Below are positions 9,120 to 16,869 of a stretch of DNA of 64,000 nucleotides, piece after piece (within the stretch, counting starts at the first letter, position 1; the number at the start of each line of letters is the position of its first letter). Below the pieces are notes generated by a model. That model worked only from the letters and a program-made list of their open reading frames with translations, made no database searches and was not told the origin of the DNA. The DNA is from Deltaproteobacteria bacterium (GTDB lineage: Bacteria; Myxococcota_A; Polyangia; Polyangiales; Ga0077539), in NCBI GenBank assembly GCA_030694465.1, contig JAUXYJ010000034.1, forward strand, positions 1 through 64,000, given 5' to 3'. The translations under genes were made by a program, and so were the position numbers.

Positions 9120-10127
9120 TTAGTGACGAAATGCGAGAGCAGCGCCCGCGCTGATGTGATGATCGAGCGCTCCGCCGGCGACCCAGCGATCACCGACCAT
9201 GGGGTTCATGGCGTAGAAATATCGGCGCCCGTCGGCGAGGACTCTGAGCTCAAGCCCAGAGACCAACTTGATCGCGACGCCGAGCTGCGCTTCGACGGCG
9301 GCGCCCGTTGAGCGGGTAAAATACTGGCCAATGTTGCCCGCAGACAAGAGCGGCATGCCCGAGGCTCCGAGCAAGATCGCGACACGATCGCCCGCGCTCA
9401 GCCGCGCCGAGGCTCCCACACGCACGGTCTGGTACTGCACCGCGGGCACACCGGGGTCTGTGCTCGTGGGGCTGCCTCCGCCGTTGTTCTCGATGGCGAA
9501 GTGTTGTTGTCCGTAGGTCCCATGGAGGGCGATTTCGTGGGCGCCCACCGGGATTCGCACGCGCAATCCCACGTCAAAGAGCAGGGCGCTTGTCGCATAG
9601 TTGGTGTCTCGTGCGTCACGCGAGCTCACACCCACAACGAGCCCACCGCTCGCCACGAGCCCAAACCAAGAGCCAGGGCCGCGGGTGAAATGGGCTCCGG
9701 GATACCACTGTACGGCGCCCGCGAGCTGCGGCGCTGCGGGCAGCGAATAGCCACGTAGTTCGCCGTAGACGTCCTGGTGATAGTCAAAGAACCGCGCGTA
9801 CCAACGGACCCCAAGCTCTGCGTCGATGGCAGCGGGGCGGGGCGTGGAGTCTGGCGTGGGCTCGCTCGCGACCGGCTCGCTGACGACGGGCTCGGTGCTT
9901 GGCGGCGCGACGGGATCTTGCAGAGCGGGCGAAGTGCTGCCTTGCGATCCGAGGTTTTCTTGGGAATTTTCTGGCGAAACCGTGTTGGTCGGGTTGGTCT
10001 GCGCAGGAGGCGTGCGCCCTCTGCCACGGCCACGTCGTCGCTGCGCGCTGGCCTCATGCGAGGCGAGAGAGAGGGACAACACGGCGATAACCGCGAAGGA
10101 GAACCGGGCAGCGAATGGTTGATGCAT
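9120..10127 (-). CDS. Secreted or outer-membrane protein of unknown function
   Basis: The 335-residue protein has a clear signal peptide (hydrophobic core about residues 9-23, cleavage after ASA near residue 28). A basic RRRGRGRGR patch and a Pro/Thr/Ser-rich low-complexity linker reach to about residue 100. The C-terminal part alternates short polar and hydrophobic stretches rich in Gly, Tyr and aromatic residues, and ends in H after FR, which suggests an outer-membrane beta-barrel or porin-like fold. I do not recognise a named family. A perfect palindrome GTGAGCTCAC (10131-10140) lies just upstream of the ATG where a ribosome-binding site would be. Confidence 0.75.
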   Translation of the reverse strand: MHQPFAARFSFAVIAVLSLSLASHEASAQRRRGRGRGRTPPAQTNPTNTVSPENSQENLGSQGSTSPALQDPVAPPSTEPVVSEPVASEPTPDSTPRPAAIDAELGVRWYARFFDYHQDVYGELRGYSLPAAPQLAGAVQWYPGAHFTRGPGSWFGLVASGGLVVGVSSRDARDTNYATSALLFDVGLRVRIPVGAHEIALHGTYGQQHFAIENNGGGSPTSTDPGVPAVQYQTVRVGASARLSAGDRVAILLGASGMPLLSAGNIGQYFTRSTGAAVEAQLGVAIKLVSGLELRVLADGRRYFYAMNPMVGDRWVAGGALDHHISAGAALAFRH

Positions 10128-10260
10128 GGAGTGAGCTCACGCGGACAGAGAGAGAGATCGGTGAGCATACCTGGGAATGGTCACCGCGCTGTGCGACACG
10201 TTAGGTGTTTTGCGACGGGGTCTGTGCGGGTCCAGGGGTTGGGTGAGTGGGGAGAAACGA

Positions 10261-10321
10261 CAAGAGGCTCACCGAGTGAGCTTGTCAGGGGGGGAGACAA
10301 GCGTACTGGGTGAGCCTCTTG
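10261..10321 (-). terminator. Nested hairpin downstream of the HU gene
   Basis: Bases 10261-10273 are the exact reverse complement of 10309-10321 (13 bp). Inside lies a second stem, CTTGTC 10281-10286 with GACAAG 10296-10301. Read on the minus strand, the structure follows the HU-gene stop and is followed by a weak T-containing stretch (TCGTTTCTC), so it is a likely terminator. Confidence 0.6.
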
Positions 10322-10324
10322 CGA

Positions 10325-10362
10325 TGCAGCGCACTAGACGCCGAAGCGTTGTGTGCGCTGCA
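10325..10362 (-). terminator. 10-bp perfect hairpin immediately after the HU gene
   Basis: TGCAGCGCAC at 10325-10334 pairs perfectly with GTGCGCTGCA at 10353-10362, with an 18-base loop. It lies 16 bases beyond the HU stop codon on the minus strand and stands in tandem with the hairpin at 10261-10321. It may protect the abundant HU mRNA 3' end or contribute to termination. Confidence 0.55.
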
Positions 10363-10377
10363 TGGAGTGTCGCTCGA

Positions 10378-10689
10378 TCAGAGGACCATCTCTTTGAGGC
10401 CCTTGAGGGCCGTCGCACGAACACGCTTGGAAGCGGGCTTTGCGGGGATGGTGATCTTCTCGCGCGTCTGGGGGTTGATGCCTTCGCGCTCTTTGGTTGC
10501 GGGGCGCTTCACCACGCGAACCTTGAGCAATCCCGGAAGAACGAACTCGCCCGGACCACGGCCGGTGAGCTGCTTCTTCATGACTTCCTGAAGTGCATCA
10601 AACACTTCAGCAACCTTCTTCTTCGGAAGGTCCGTCGCCTCGGCCAGTTCAGCAAAAAGCTGGGCCTTTGTCAGTCGTTTGGCAGCCAT
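10378..10689 (-). CDS. HU-family DNA-binding protein
   Basis: The 103-residue protein matches the HU/IHF family: N-terminal helices (LTKAQLFAELAEATDLPKKK), a beta region, and the DNA-binding arm around GINPQT with the conserved Pro that intercalates into DNA. It is slightly longer than the usual 90 residues, with an extra GRGPG-containing turn before the arm and a basic tail. The start at 10689 is fixed by a good AAAGGAG ribosome-binding site eight bases upstream; the longer reading to 10806 has no family similarity. It is a nucleoid-associated, DNA-bending protein of the cytoplasm. It stands alone downstream of ybeY with a 164-base gap upstream, probably with its own promoter, and two hairpins downstream. 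Confidence 0.95.
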   Translation of the reverse strand: MAAKRLTKAQLFAELAEATDLPKKKVAEVFDALQEVMKKQLTGRGPGEFVLPGLLKVRVVKRPATKEREGINPQTREKITIPAKPASKRVRATALKGLKEMVL

Positions 10690-10853
10690 CCCAATCTCCT
10701 TTGAAACTCCGGACGCATGTGTCGGAGTGTGTTTGAGCGGGGAAACACCAATGCAATCCCTCGCTCGTAGCGTGCAGTTGGTATCAGCGTATTTTGCGAG
10801 AAGCAAGAGACTCGTAACGATCGATGGGGAAAAATTCAGGTTCGATTGCGATT

Positions 10854-11309
10854 CTATGGACGTTTTCTGTCGCCACGAATCGCGTGCAAAACAAGCCGAT
10901 CGGTCTCAGCGCGCATCAGTGAGTCTTCTTCATCGGTGCGATGATCCCACCCGCACAGGTGCAAGAGACCATGCGCAAGTAGTGTAATTGCTTCAGTTTT
11001 TAGCAAAACACCGTGCTCCTTCGCTTGCCTCGCGGCGGTCTCTACCGAGATCACGACGTCGCCCAAGTGGTCTCCCGCGAGGTGACCGTCTTCGCCCTCG
11101 CGGTTGGCAAAAGCGAGGACATCGGTGGGCTTATTTTTGTGGCGAAAATTCTTATTAAGCGCGTGAATCTCTGTATCTGTGCATAGCAAGATCGAGAGCT
11201 CTGCACGGGGAAGCTTGAGCGCGCGGAGCATTCTCTGCGCTGCGATCTGGAGCTCTGAGGGGCGAACGCGGCGACCGGCACCGGACTGCGTGAGGATGTC
11301 GACTTTCAT
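10854..11309 (-). CDS. ybeY: Endoribonuclease YbeY (rRNA maturation/quality control)
   Basis: The 151-residue protein has the YbeY signature HGLLHLCGWDH, the three histidines of the zinc site (HxxxHxxxxxH). The preceding NKNFRHKNKPTDVLAF stretch is also family-typical. YbeY is a single-strand-specific metallo-endoribonuclease that acts in 16S rRNA 3'-end processing and ribosome quality control. The ATG at 11309 overlaps the stop of the upstream DUF362 gene (ATGA, 11306-11309), which fixes the start; upstream sequence in this frame is unrelated. The usual PhoH/lnt partners are not adjacent here. Confidence 0.95.
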   Translation of the reverse strand: MKVDILTQSGAGRRVRPSELQIAAQRMLRALKLPRAELSILLCTDTEIHALNKNFRHKNKPTDVLAFANREGEDGHLAGDHLGDVVISVETAARQAKEHGVLLKTEAITLLAHGLLHLCGWDHRTDEEDSLMRAETDRLVLHAIRGDRKRP

Positions 11310-12847
11310 TCGGCGTTTTCGGGTGAAGTGTTTGAAGCGGTTGAAGAGAGAGACGGCGCCGCGCGGCCCCGTGAGCACGGCCCTGCTTTTTGATAGGGCT
11401 CTTGCGACACGACGCGCTTGATCACCTCGAGCCCACGCCAAGAGAGATACGCCCGGTTAAATCCCACGGCTTGCTTGGGGTCAAAGAAGGGATTCTTGAG
11501 CTTCGCGAGGGCCACAAGCGCCAACACTTGCTCGGCCACAGACACTGGGCAGCCCTCGAGGCGCATGGCGGGAGCGTCGCTCTCACGGTGCACTTTGCGA
11601 TAAATACTCAGCATTTTTTCGTAGATATCGCTGTGCTTGGCCTCGTGTGGGTCCTTGGTGGCGCGGTCTCTGTAGAGTGACTCGACCGAGACAAGCTCGC
11701 CTTTGAGCTCGCCCTTCCACTGGGCGCAGTCGCCAATAAAGATCACTTTTTCGCCCTCTTTGGCGTCAATGGGGCCTTCGTATGCGCCAAACACGATGTG
11801 CATCCGGGGCATCTTCGCGTCGCACTCGCTGTCGTACTGACGGATGATCTCGATGGCCTCTTCGACGGCGCCGGGGCAGCCCCCCCAGCAATAATCGGTG
11901 TGCTCTTTCTCAGGCGGAGGCCCTGCGTACGCGGTGATGTTGGTGCCCTCGAAGTACTTCTCGACCCGCACCAGACCGACCTCAAAGCCCTCAGCACGCG
12001 CCTTGGCTTGCTCAAGCGTAACGTCTCCAGACAGGGTGATCTCAGAGAGATCCAGCGGGCCAAATCCCTCTTCAAACGCGAGCCGCAGGTGGGGCACTTC
12101 GCGCGGATTGACTCCCGCGATGGCGCAACAGACCGCGTCAAACGCGAGCTGATTGTCCCCCATGATGATCAAGTTGAGCCTGCGTGGCTTGGGGGTAAGC
12201 ATACGGCCCTCGCCCGCGACGATGGCGTCGATCACCAAGAACTGCGGCTGCACGATGTACTGCAAATCGCGGATCTTTTCGTCAAGACGGTGGTCGTGAT
12301 CGATGAGCCTGTGCCGGTCGTCTTGGATGCCGATGTAGTTCTTGCAGCCGAAGGTCACCGTGGTCCACGGGTGCGCTTTGAACTTGGGCATGTTGACGAA
12401 GAAATCAGCCTTGGCGACGGGCTCGGGAGTAAACACGTAGTCACGCAATCGCGTGCGATGGGTGTAGCGGATCTCGCGCTGTTGGGTCTCTTCGAAGAGG
12501 TAGCGTTTGACCCCGGGGAGTCGCGTAAGCATGTCGTCGTAGCCAGCGTCGCGAAAGACCAAACGGGTGGGCACGGTGATGCCACAGCGCTCTCCGATGG
12601 CGAGCTCGGTCAGGCTCTCGGTGGCGCGATCTTGCAGGGCGCGAAGCACCCCCTCGGCCACCTCGACGCGCGTGTGTGCGTGCGGAAAAAACTCTCCCGC
12701 GGCCACGAGGTTGGGCTTGACCAAGGTGCGACCAAACGGGGCCAAATCCAGCTCTTCGAGCCCCTCGCGCACGAGCACTCGGATGCGCTCGGCGTCGTAG
12801 GTGTCACAGTGCCGTAGGATCACGCGGGGACGAGCGACGGGTTTCAT
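11306..12847 (-). CDS. DUF362 domain protein
   Basis: The protein has 513 residues from the ATG at 12847. The N-terminal two-thirds matches DUF362: a VKPNLV segment near residue 42, then NMPKFKAHPWTTVTFGCKN and DAIVAGEGR, typical of this family, which is often found with iron-sulfur proteins. No ferredoxin-type CxxCxxC cluster is seen; the Cys pairs are CC in DAVCCAIAG and CWGGC in the C-terminal part. The extra C-terminal region of about 200 residues is not something I recognise. No signal peptide, so cytoplasmic. The ORF is open upstream of 12847, but that part is Arg-rich and unlikely to be translated. It lies between the sigma-54-type ATPase gene (29-base gap) and ybeY (4-base overlap). 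Confidence 0.82.
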   Translation of the reverse strand: MKPVARPRVILRHCDTYDAERIRVLVREGLEELDLAPFGRTLVKPNLVAAGEFFPHAHTRVEVAEGVLRALQDRATESLTELAIGERCGITVPTRLVFRDAGYDDMLTRLPGVKRYLFEETQQREIRYTHRTRLRDYVFTPEPVAKADFFVNMPKFKAHPWTTVTFGCKNYIGIQDDRHRLIDHDHRLDEKIRDLQYIVQPQFLVIDAIVAGEGRMLTPKPRRLNLIIMGDNQLAFDAVCCAIAGVNPREVPHLRLAFEEGFGPLDLSEITLSGDVTLEQAKARAEGFEVGLVRVEKYFEGTNITAYAGPPPEKEHTDYCWGGCPGAVEEAIEIIRQYDSECDAKMPRMHIVFGAYEGPIDAKEGEKVIFIGDCAQWKGELKGELVSVESLYRDRATKDPHEAKHSDIYEKMLSIYRKVHRESDAPAMRLEGCPVSVAEQVLALVALAKLKNPFFDPKQAVGFNRAYLSWRGLEVIKRVVSQEPYQKAGPCSRGRAAPSLSSTASNTSPENAE

Positions 12848-12876
12848 GGTGACCGCGATCGTACCGTGACTTGACG

Positions 12877-13746
12877 CTAGAGCGAGGGGTCGAGGGCGTC
12901 GCTGGGTCCGGCGAGGGCCTGGGCGATGTGCCGCGCGCTCAGCGGCTCGCTCGATGCGCGGCGATAGAGCAAGAGCGCGCGCTCGAGGACCGCGTCGAGT
13001 TGCCTGAGATTTCCCGGCCAATCGTGCTGTTCGAGCGCCTCGATGGCGTCGGATTCGAGGACGACATCACCGGGCCCACTGAGCTCGTCGTGCGCAACGA
13101 GCCGACCGTCGCGGAGGGCGCTCTGCAAGATCCGCGAGCCAATCCAGAGGGCCAATCGACCGATGTCCGCGCGGCGCTCGCGCAGGGGCGGGAGAGAAAG
13201 CTCAATCCGTGCCAATCGCCAGTACAAATCATGGCGAAATCGCCCCGATTGCACCTCGTCTGCGAGCGAGCGCTCGCTCGTGAGCGTCACGGTCACACGC
13301 ACAGTGCGCTCTTCGATTTCGCCCTCACGACGGACGCGCCCACGCGTGGCTGCGAGCAGCCGAGACTGCAGCTCTGGCGCGATCGGCTCGGCTTGGTCCA
13401 CGTAGAGTGTCCCGCCATCTGCGCGCTCGATGAGCCCAGGAGTGTCTCCCTCGCCGCACAGCTCTGCGGCACGCGCGCTCGGGGTGAGCCCTGCCAGACT
13501 GCACGATACAAACGGCGCGCCGTACTCGTACATCAACGCGTGGAGGGCCCGCGCGAGGCCCTCTTTGCCCGTCCCTTGCTCACCGTACAGCACGACGTGG
13601 GTGCGAAACTGCCGCTGCTGGAGCCGCTCGAAGACATCTAGGACCCGCAAGAGCGCGGGGTGTTCGGACTGGTGCCTCTGCAATAGCCGCATCCATTGCC
13701 CAGCTTCGGGCAGCCTGTGCCTCCCTGTCTGCTCTTCGTCGTCCAT
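12877..13746 (-). CDS. Sigma-54-activator-type AAA+ protein lacking the GAFTGA loop
   Basis: The 289-residue protein is built from a bacterial enhancer-binding-protein AAA+ domain: Walker A GEQGTGKE at 55-62, GGTLYVDQ at 111-118, GRFRHDLYWRL at 168-178, LPPLRERRADI at 185-195 and WPGNLRQL at 243-250. Two features are unlike working activators. The sigma-54-contacting GAFTGA loop is missing because the stretch between ELCGEG and the ADGGTL motif is shortened, and the Walker B Glu is Gln (VDQ). No receiver or GAF sensor domain and no Fis-type helix-turn-helix are present. It therefore probably does not activate sigma-54 polymerase; a scaffold, an ATP-binding sensor or another remodelling role is more likely. 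The start at 13746 follows the divergent 175-base region shared with the PATAN/J-domain gene. Confidence 0.82.
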   Translation of the reverse strand: MDDEEQTGRHRLPEAGQWMRLLQRHQSEHPALLRVLDVFERLQQRQFRTHVVLYGEQGTGKEGLARALHALMYEYGAPFVSCSLAGLTPSARAAELCGEGDTPGLIERADGGTLYVDQAEPIAPELQSRLLAATRGRVRREGEIEERTVRVTVTLTSERSLADEVQSGRFRHDLYWRLARIELSLPPLRERRADIGRLALWIGSRILQSALRDGRLVAHDELSGPGDVVLESDAIEALEQHDWPGNLRQLDAVLERALLLYRRASSEPLSARHIAQALAGPSDALDPSL

Positions 13747-13920
13747 AGGGGCCGCGTTATCGCACGGGCGCGAGGCGTAGCTCGTGGTGATTCGGGTCCC
13801 ACATGCCCGCCAAGAGCCCCCGACGAGAGAGAAGTCCCTGTTGTGCTCTCGCAAAGCAGGGGTACAGTCCGCAGCAGGAAGGGTTCGACTGCGCATCACG
13901 CGTCGCTGAGCAACGAGACG

Positions 13921-15804
13921 ATGAATCGACGCCCGAGCGAGCGTTTTTCAAGGCCACCCAACAACCGCAGCATTCGCGTGTGCGCATGCATGTCCGACAG
14001 CGACGCGGTGCTCTTGGCGGCGTTGTCGCTGGATGGGTTTATCGTGAGCCAAGCGAAGCCGGCCGAGCTCGCTTCGGTTACGAGCGAGCGGGGGGTCGAG
14101 GTGATCGTGGTCGACGCGGACCTGCCCGACGCGCTCGGGGCAGTGTCTCGTCTGCGCAGATCTGACTCGGTGATCTCTACGCTGCCCATTGTGCTCGTAG
14201 GTGTCCGTGGGGTGTCTTTGCGCTCAGGAATTGACGCGGTCGAAGCGGGAGGAGACGCGTTTATTCCGAGGCCGGTCGAGGCTGCAGAGCTCACGGCCAG
14301 GCTGCACGGGCTCGTAGATCTCCCGTCGTCGGCGAGCGGGTCCCGCCCGTCGATTTTGCCCGAGCCTGTCGCGGGAGAATCCACCGCGATTCGCATCCCA
14401 TCGACACCGCCACCGCGGACCGAAGAGCCCGCGCGACCGGTGTCTCAGCAGGCGCCACCGCGCGAGCGACGCAGCAGCGATCCGCCCGCGACGGGCGCAG
14501 CGATGCTCTCGGCCGAGCTCACCGAGATCTTGCGTTCGGCCGTGGCGCGCATCGGTGGCGACGGGGAATTGTCCCTGCCCATGGTGGACGACGACGGGGT
14601 CGATGACTTGGTTCCGCTCGAGCTCCTTGAGCCTCTGGATGCGCCGGCGGACGCGCTCGGTGAAGACTCGCTCGCGGTCGCGACCCAGAGCACGCCCGCG
14701 GGGTGGACCTCGTCGCAGCCTCCGCGTCGCTCGTCGCGGCTCATGGCCAGCGTCTCAGGCGCTCACCCACGCAGCGGAACCCCGACGCTCACTCCTCTCG
14801 CCATCGGCGGGGACTCGCGGCTCTCGGGCGCGCTTGGGCGCTACGGTGTGGGCGCGCTCTTGGGGGCGTCCGCGCGGGCTCGTGCGACAGGGCTGCTCGT
14901 GATTCGACACCAAGAGCACGAGTTTGCTTTGACCATGACGGCCGGGCATCTGCTCTCGATCTCCTCGAACCGCGCGAGCGATGAAATCGGCCCGTTGCTC
15001 GCGCGCTTGGGCGCGATCCCGCGCGAAGCCGCGCGCTTTGCCACGAGCCCCTTGGGCACGGGGCTACGCGGCGCGGCGCCGCTCGCAGCGCAGGGCTATC
15101 TCGCTCCGGACGCGCTTGCCCACGCGCTCAACAAGGCCGCCCGAGAGCTGCTCTTTGATCTCTTGTCTCTGCCCGAGCTGCGCTGGGAGATGCACGCGCT
15201 TGAGACCGCCGCAGAGATCCCGCTGTCGCCAAGGATGTTGGACGCGTTGCTTGTGCAGGCCACGCGCGCACGGATCGAGCCCGAAGCCGCACTGCACGCG
15301 TTGGGCGGAGAGTCCGCGCTCTTGACCCTGCGCGCCGATGTGACCCTCGCGAAACACATTGAGTTCACGGACGTCGAGCGCGCGGGACTAGACCGCACGC
15401 GACTGGGCGTTAAGGCTGGAATTTTACTCGCAGAATTAGGCCCCGAGGCGCTCGTCGCGCTGCTCGCGGTGGGCTGGCTCGGGGCGCTGCGCATCGAGGG
15501 TGGGGCGTCGTCGCTCAATGAGCCCGAGCCCGCGATCGCCGACGAGCGTGCGCGTGTCCGGGCGCTCTTAGAGGCCTCTGCGAGCCTCGATTTTTTTGCG
15601 ATCTTGGGCATCAGCGAGTGGGCGACGCGTGGGGCCGCGCAACGCGCGCTTGAGGCTCGCAGCAAAGAGGTCACAGGGCTCACAGCGCGGCACCCTGCGA
15701 GCAATCTCGAGAGCATCCGGGTGGCACTCGAAGAGTTCGCCGCGCTGCTTGAGCGCCCCGAGGCGTGGCAACGCTACGTCGACGCCCTGCGCGCCAGCCG
15801 ATAA
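13921..15804 (+). CDS. Receiver-like / PATAN (DUF4388)-like / degenerate J-domain protein
   Basis: The protein has 627 residues from ATG 13921. Residues about 18-140 read as a two-component receiver fold, with VVVDADLP carrying the aspartate equivalent and PRPVEAAELTARL at the end. A Pro/Ser/Arg-rich linker spans about 140-295. Residues about 300-440 resemble the PATAN/DUF4388 module of delta-proteobacterial regulators (LSGALGRYGVGALLGASAR, then a GLLVIRHQ strand). The C-terminus (from DFFAILGIS at 557) resembles a DnaJ J-domain, but the invariant HPD is HPA at 591-593. Combinations of receiver, PATAN and J-like domains are typical of myxobacteria. No DNA-binding domain is visible, so it likely works through protein contacts. 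It is transcribed divergently from the degenerate sigma-54-type ATPase. Confidence 0.75.
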   Translation: MNRRPSERFSRPPNNRSIRVCACMSDSDAVLLAALSLDGFIVSQAKPAELASVTSERGVEVIVVDADLPDALGAVSRLRRSDSVISTLPIVLVGVRGVSLRSGIDAVEAGGDAFIPRPVEAAELTARLHGLVDLPSSASGSRPSILPEPVAGESTAIRIPSTPPPRTEEPARPVSQQAPPRERRSSDPPATGAAMLSAELTEILRSAVARIGGDGELSLPMVDDDGVDDLVPLELLEPLDAPADALGEDSLAVATQSTPAGWTSSQPPRRSSRLMASVSGAHPRSGTPTLTPLAIGGDSRLSGALGRYGVGALLGASARARATGLLVIRHQEHEFALTMTAGHLLSISSNRASDEIGPLLARLGAIPREAARFATSPLGTGLRGAAPLAAQGYLAPDALAHALNKAARELLFDLLSLPELRWEMHALETAAEIPLSPRMLDALLVQATRARIEPEAALHALGGESALLTLRADVTLAKHIEFTDVERAGLDRTRLGVKAGILLAELGPEALVALLAVGWLGALRIEGGASSLNEPEPAIADERARVRALLEASASLDFFAILGISEWATRGAAQRALEARSKEVTGLTARHPASNLESIRVALEEFAALLERPEAWQRYVDALRASR

Positions 15805-16064
15805 GCGTGCCCCTCAGTTAGAGCGCCCACGCACTAGGTGACCACGCCTAACCGCGTGAAAATTTGCTCTAATGTGATCCATGCACACACAGAAGGTGCT
15901 GCAAATCGTAGCGCTGTGTTAGCGTGCGATTACTTCTGCGAAGTCGGGAGGATGAGGGCAACGCTCTTCATCCCACCGCAGCGATCAACCTGCCGCGCCG
16001 GCTGCCTAAATGAGGCACCACTCACTTTTCAAGCGGCCTCTACTTGTTTGCAACGGAGATTCAC

Positions 16065-16796
16065 ATGGGATTCGATCCAGGCGGTGGCCAAGGTGGTGGC
16101 GGTTGGAACCCCGGAGGCGCGCCTCCGGGCGGACAGCCCGGCGCACCGCAGCAAGGTGGCTGGGGACAACCCCAACAGCCTCAACAGCCTCAACAGCCGC
16201 AACAGCCAGGCTGGGGACAGCCGCAACAGCCGGGCATGGCGCCCCAGCAGCCGCAACAGCCGCAGCAGCCGCAGCAGCCAGGCTGGGGTGCTCCGCAAGG
16301 GCAGCCCGGCATGGCGCCCCAACAGCAACCGCAACAGCCGCAGCAGCCAGGCTGGGGAGCCCCACAAGGGCAACCTGGGATGGCACCCCAGCAGGGCTAT
16401 GGCGCGCCGCAGAACCAGATGATGGCCGGCCCCATGGGCGCGATGGCCGGCGCGGTCCCCACGAACGCGTGGTTTCCGGCCGCGGTGATCTCTTGGCTGT
16501 TTCCGGGGCTTGGGCTGTTGATGCTCAAGGACAAGAACCGCACCAAGTTTGCCGTCGGGATCTTCGTCGCGTACCTCGTGATCGCGGTCGTGCTGGGTAT
16601 TCTGCAGGGGATTTTCTACAGCATGGACATCCCCGCGCTTGGCGGCATCCTTGCGCTGGTGTCCTGGCTCGTGAGGCTCGTCGCGCACTTTGGCTCGATG
16701 ATTCTTACGCACGACGAGACCGTGCGCGCATACCCCCACTTGGGCGCGCCGATCTTCTTCAAGCAGCCCATCAACGTACCTGTGTCCCTGCAGTAG
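16065..16796 (+). CDS. Gln/Pro/Gly-rich repeat protein with C-terminal membrane segments
   Basis: The protein has 243 residues from ATG 16065, preceded by GGAG six bases upstream. Residues 1-130 are low-complexity repeats of QQP, PGWGQP, GWGAPQGQ and PGMAPQQ. Residues about 140-235 are hydrophobic with PGLGLLMLKDKNR between two membrane spans (about 144-161 and 168-190) and a third near 200-220, reminiscent of small TM2-like membrane modules but not an exact match. The disordered N-terminal part probably faces the cytoplasm. Function unknown; such Pro/Gln tails are often protein-interaction regions. A 260-base non-coding gap precedes it and the cNMP-binding protein follows 73 bases later. Confidence 0.75.
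   Translation: MGFDPGGGQGGGGWNPGGAPPGGQPGAPQQGGWGQPQQPQQPQQPQQPGWGQPQQPGMAPQQPQQPQQPQQPGWGAPQGQPGMAPQQQPQQPQQPGWGAPQGQPGMAPQQGYGAPQNQMMAGPMGAMAGAVPTNAWFPAAVISWLFPGLGLLMLKDKNRTKFAVGIFVAYLVIAVVLGILQGIFYSMDIPALGGILALVSWLVRLVAHFGSMILTHDETVRAYPHLGAPIFFKQPINVPVSLQ
16140..16395 (+). repeat. In-frame tandem repeats encoding QQP / PGWG / PGMAP units
   Basis: Within the Q/P-rich gene the DNA repeats near-identical 9-base CAGCAGCCG-type units and a longer unit (GGCTGGGG...CCGGGCATGGC) that recurs two to three times. This can expand or contract by slippage. It is coding sequence, not a CRISPR or regulatory array. Confidence 0.8.
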
Positions 16797-16869
16797 CCTC
16801 ACGCTACGCTACGTGGGTGAATTGACCTGCAGATTACCAGTTATTCTTCGATAGAAGCCCGTTAGCCCT

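Noticed and set aside
16140..16395. Regular repeats that might be read as a CRISPR array
   Set aside because: The units are in frame with a coding sequence, have no unique spacers and encode Gln/Pro/Gly.
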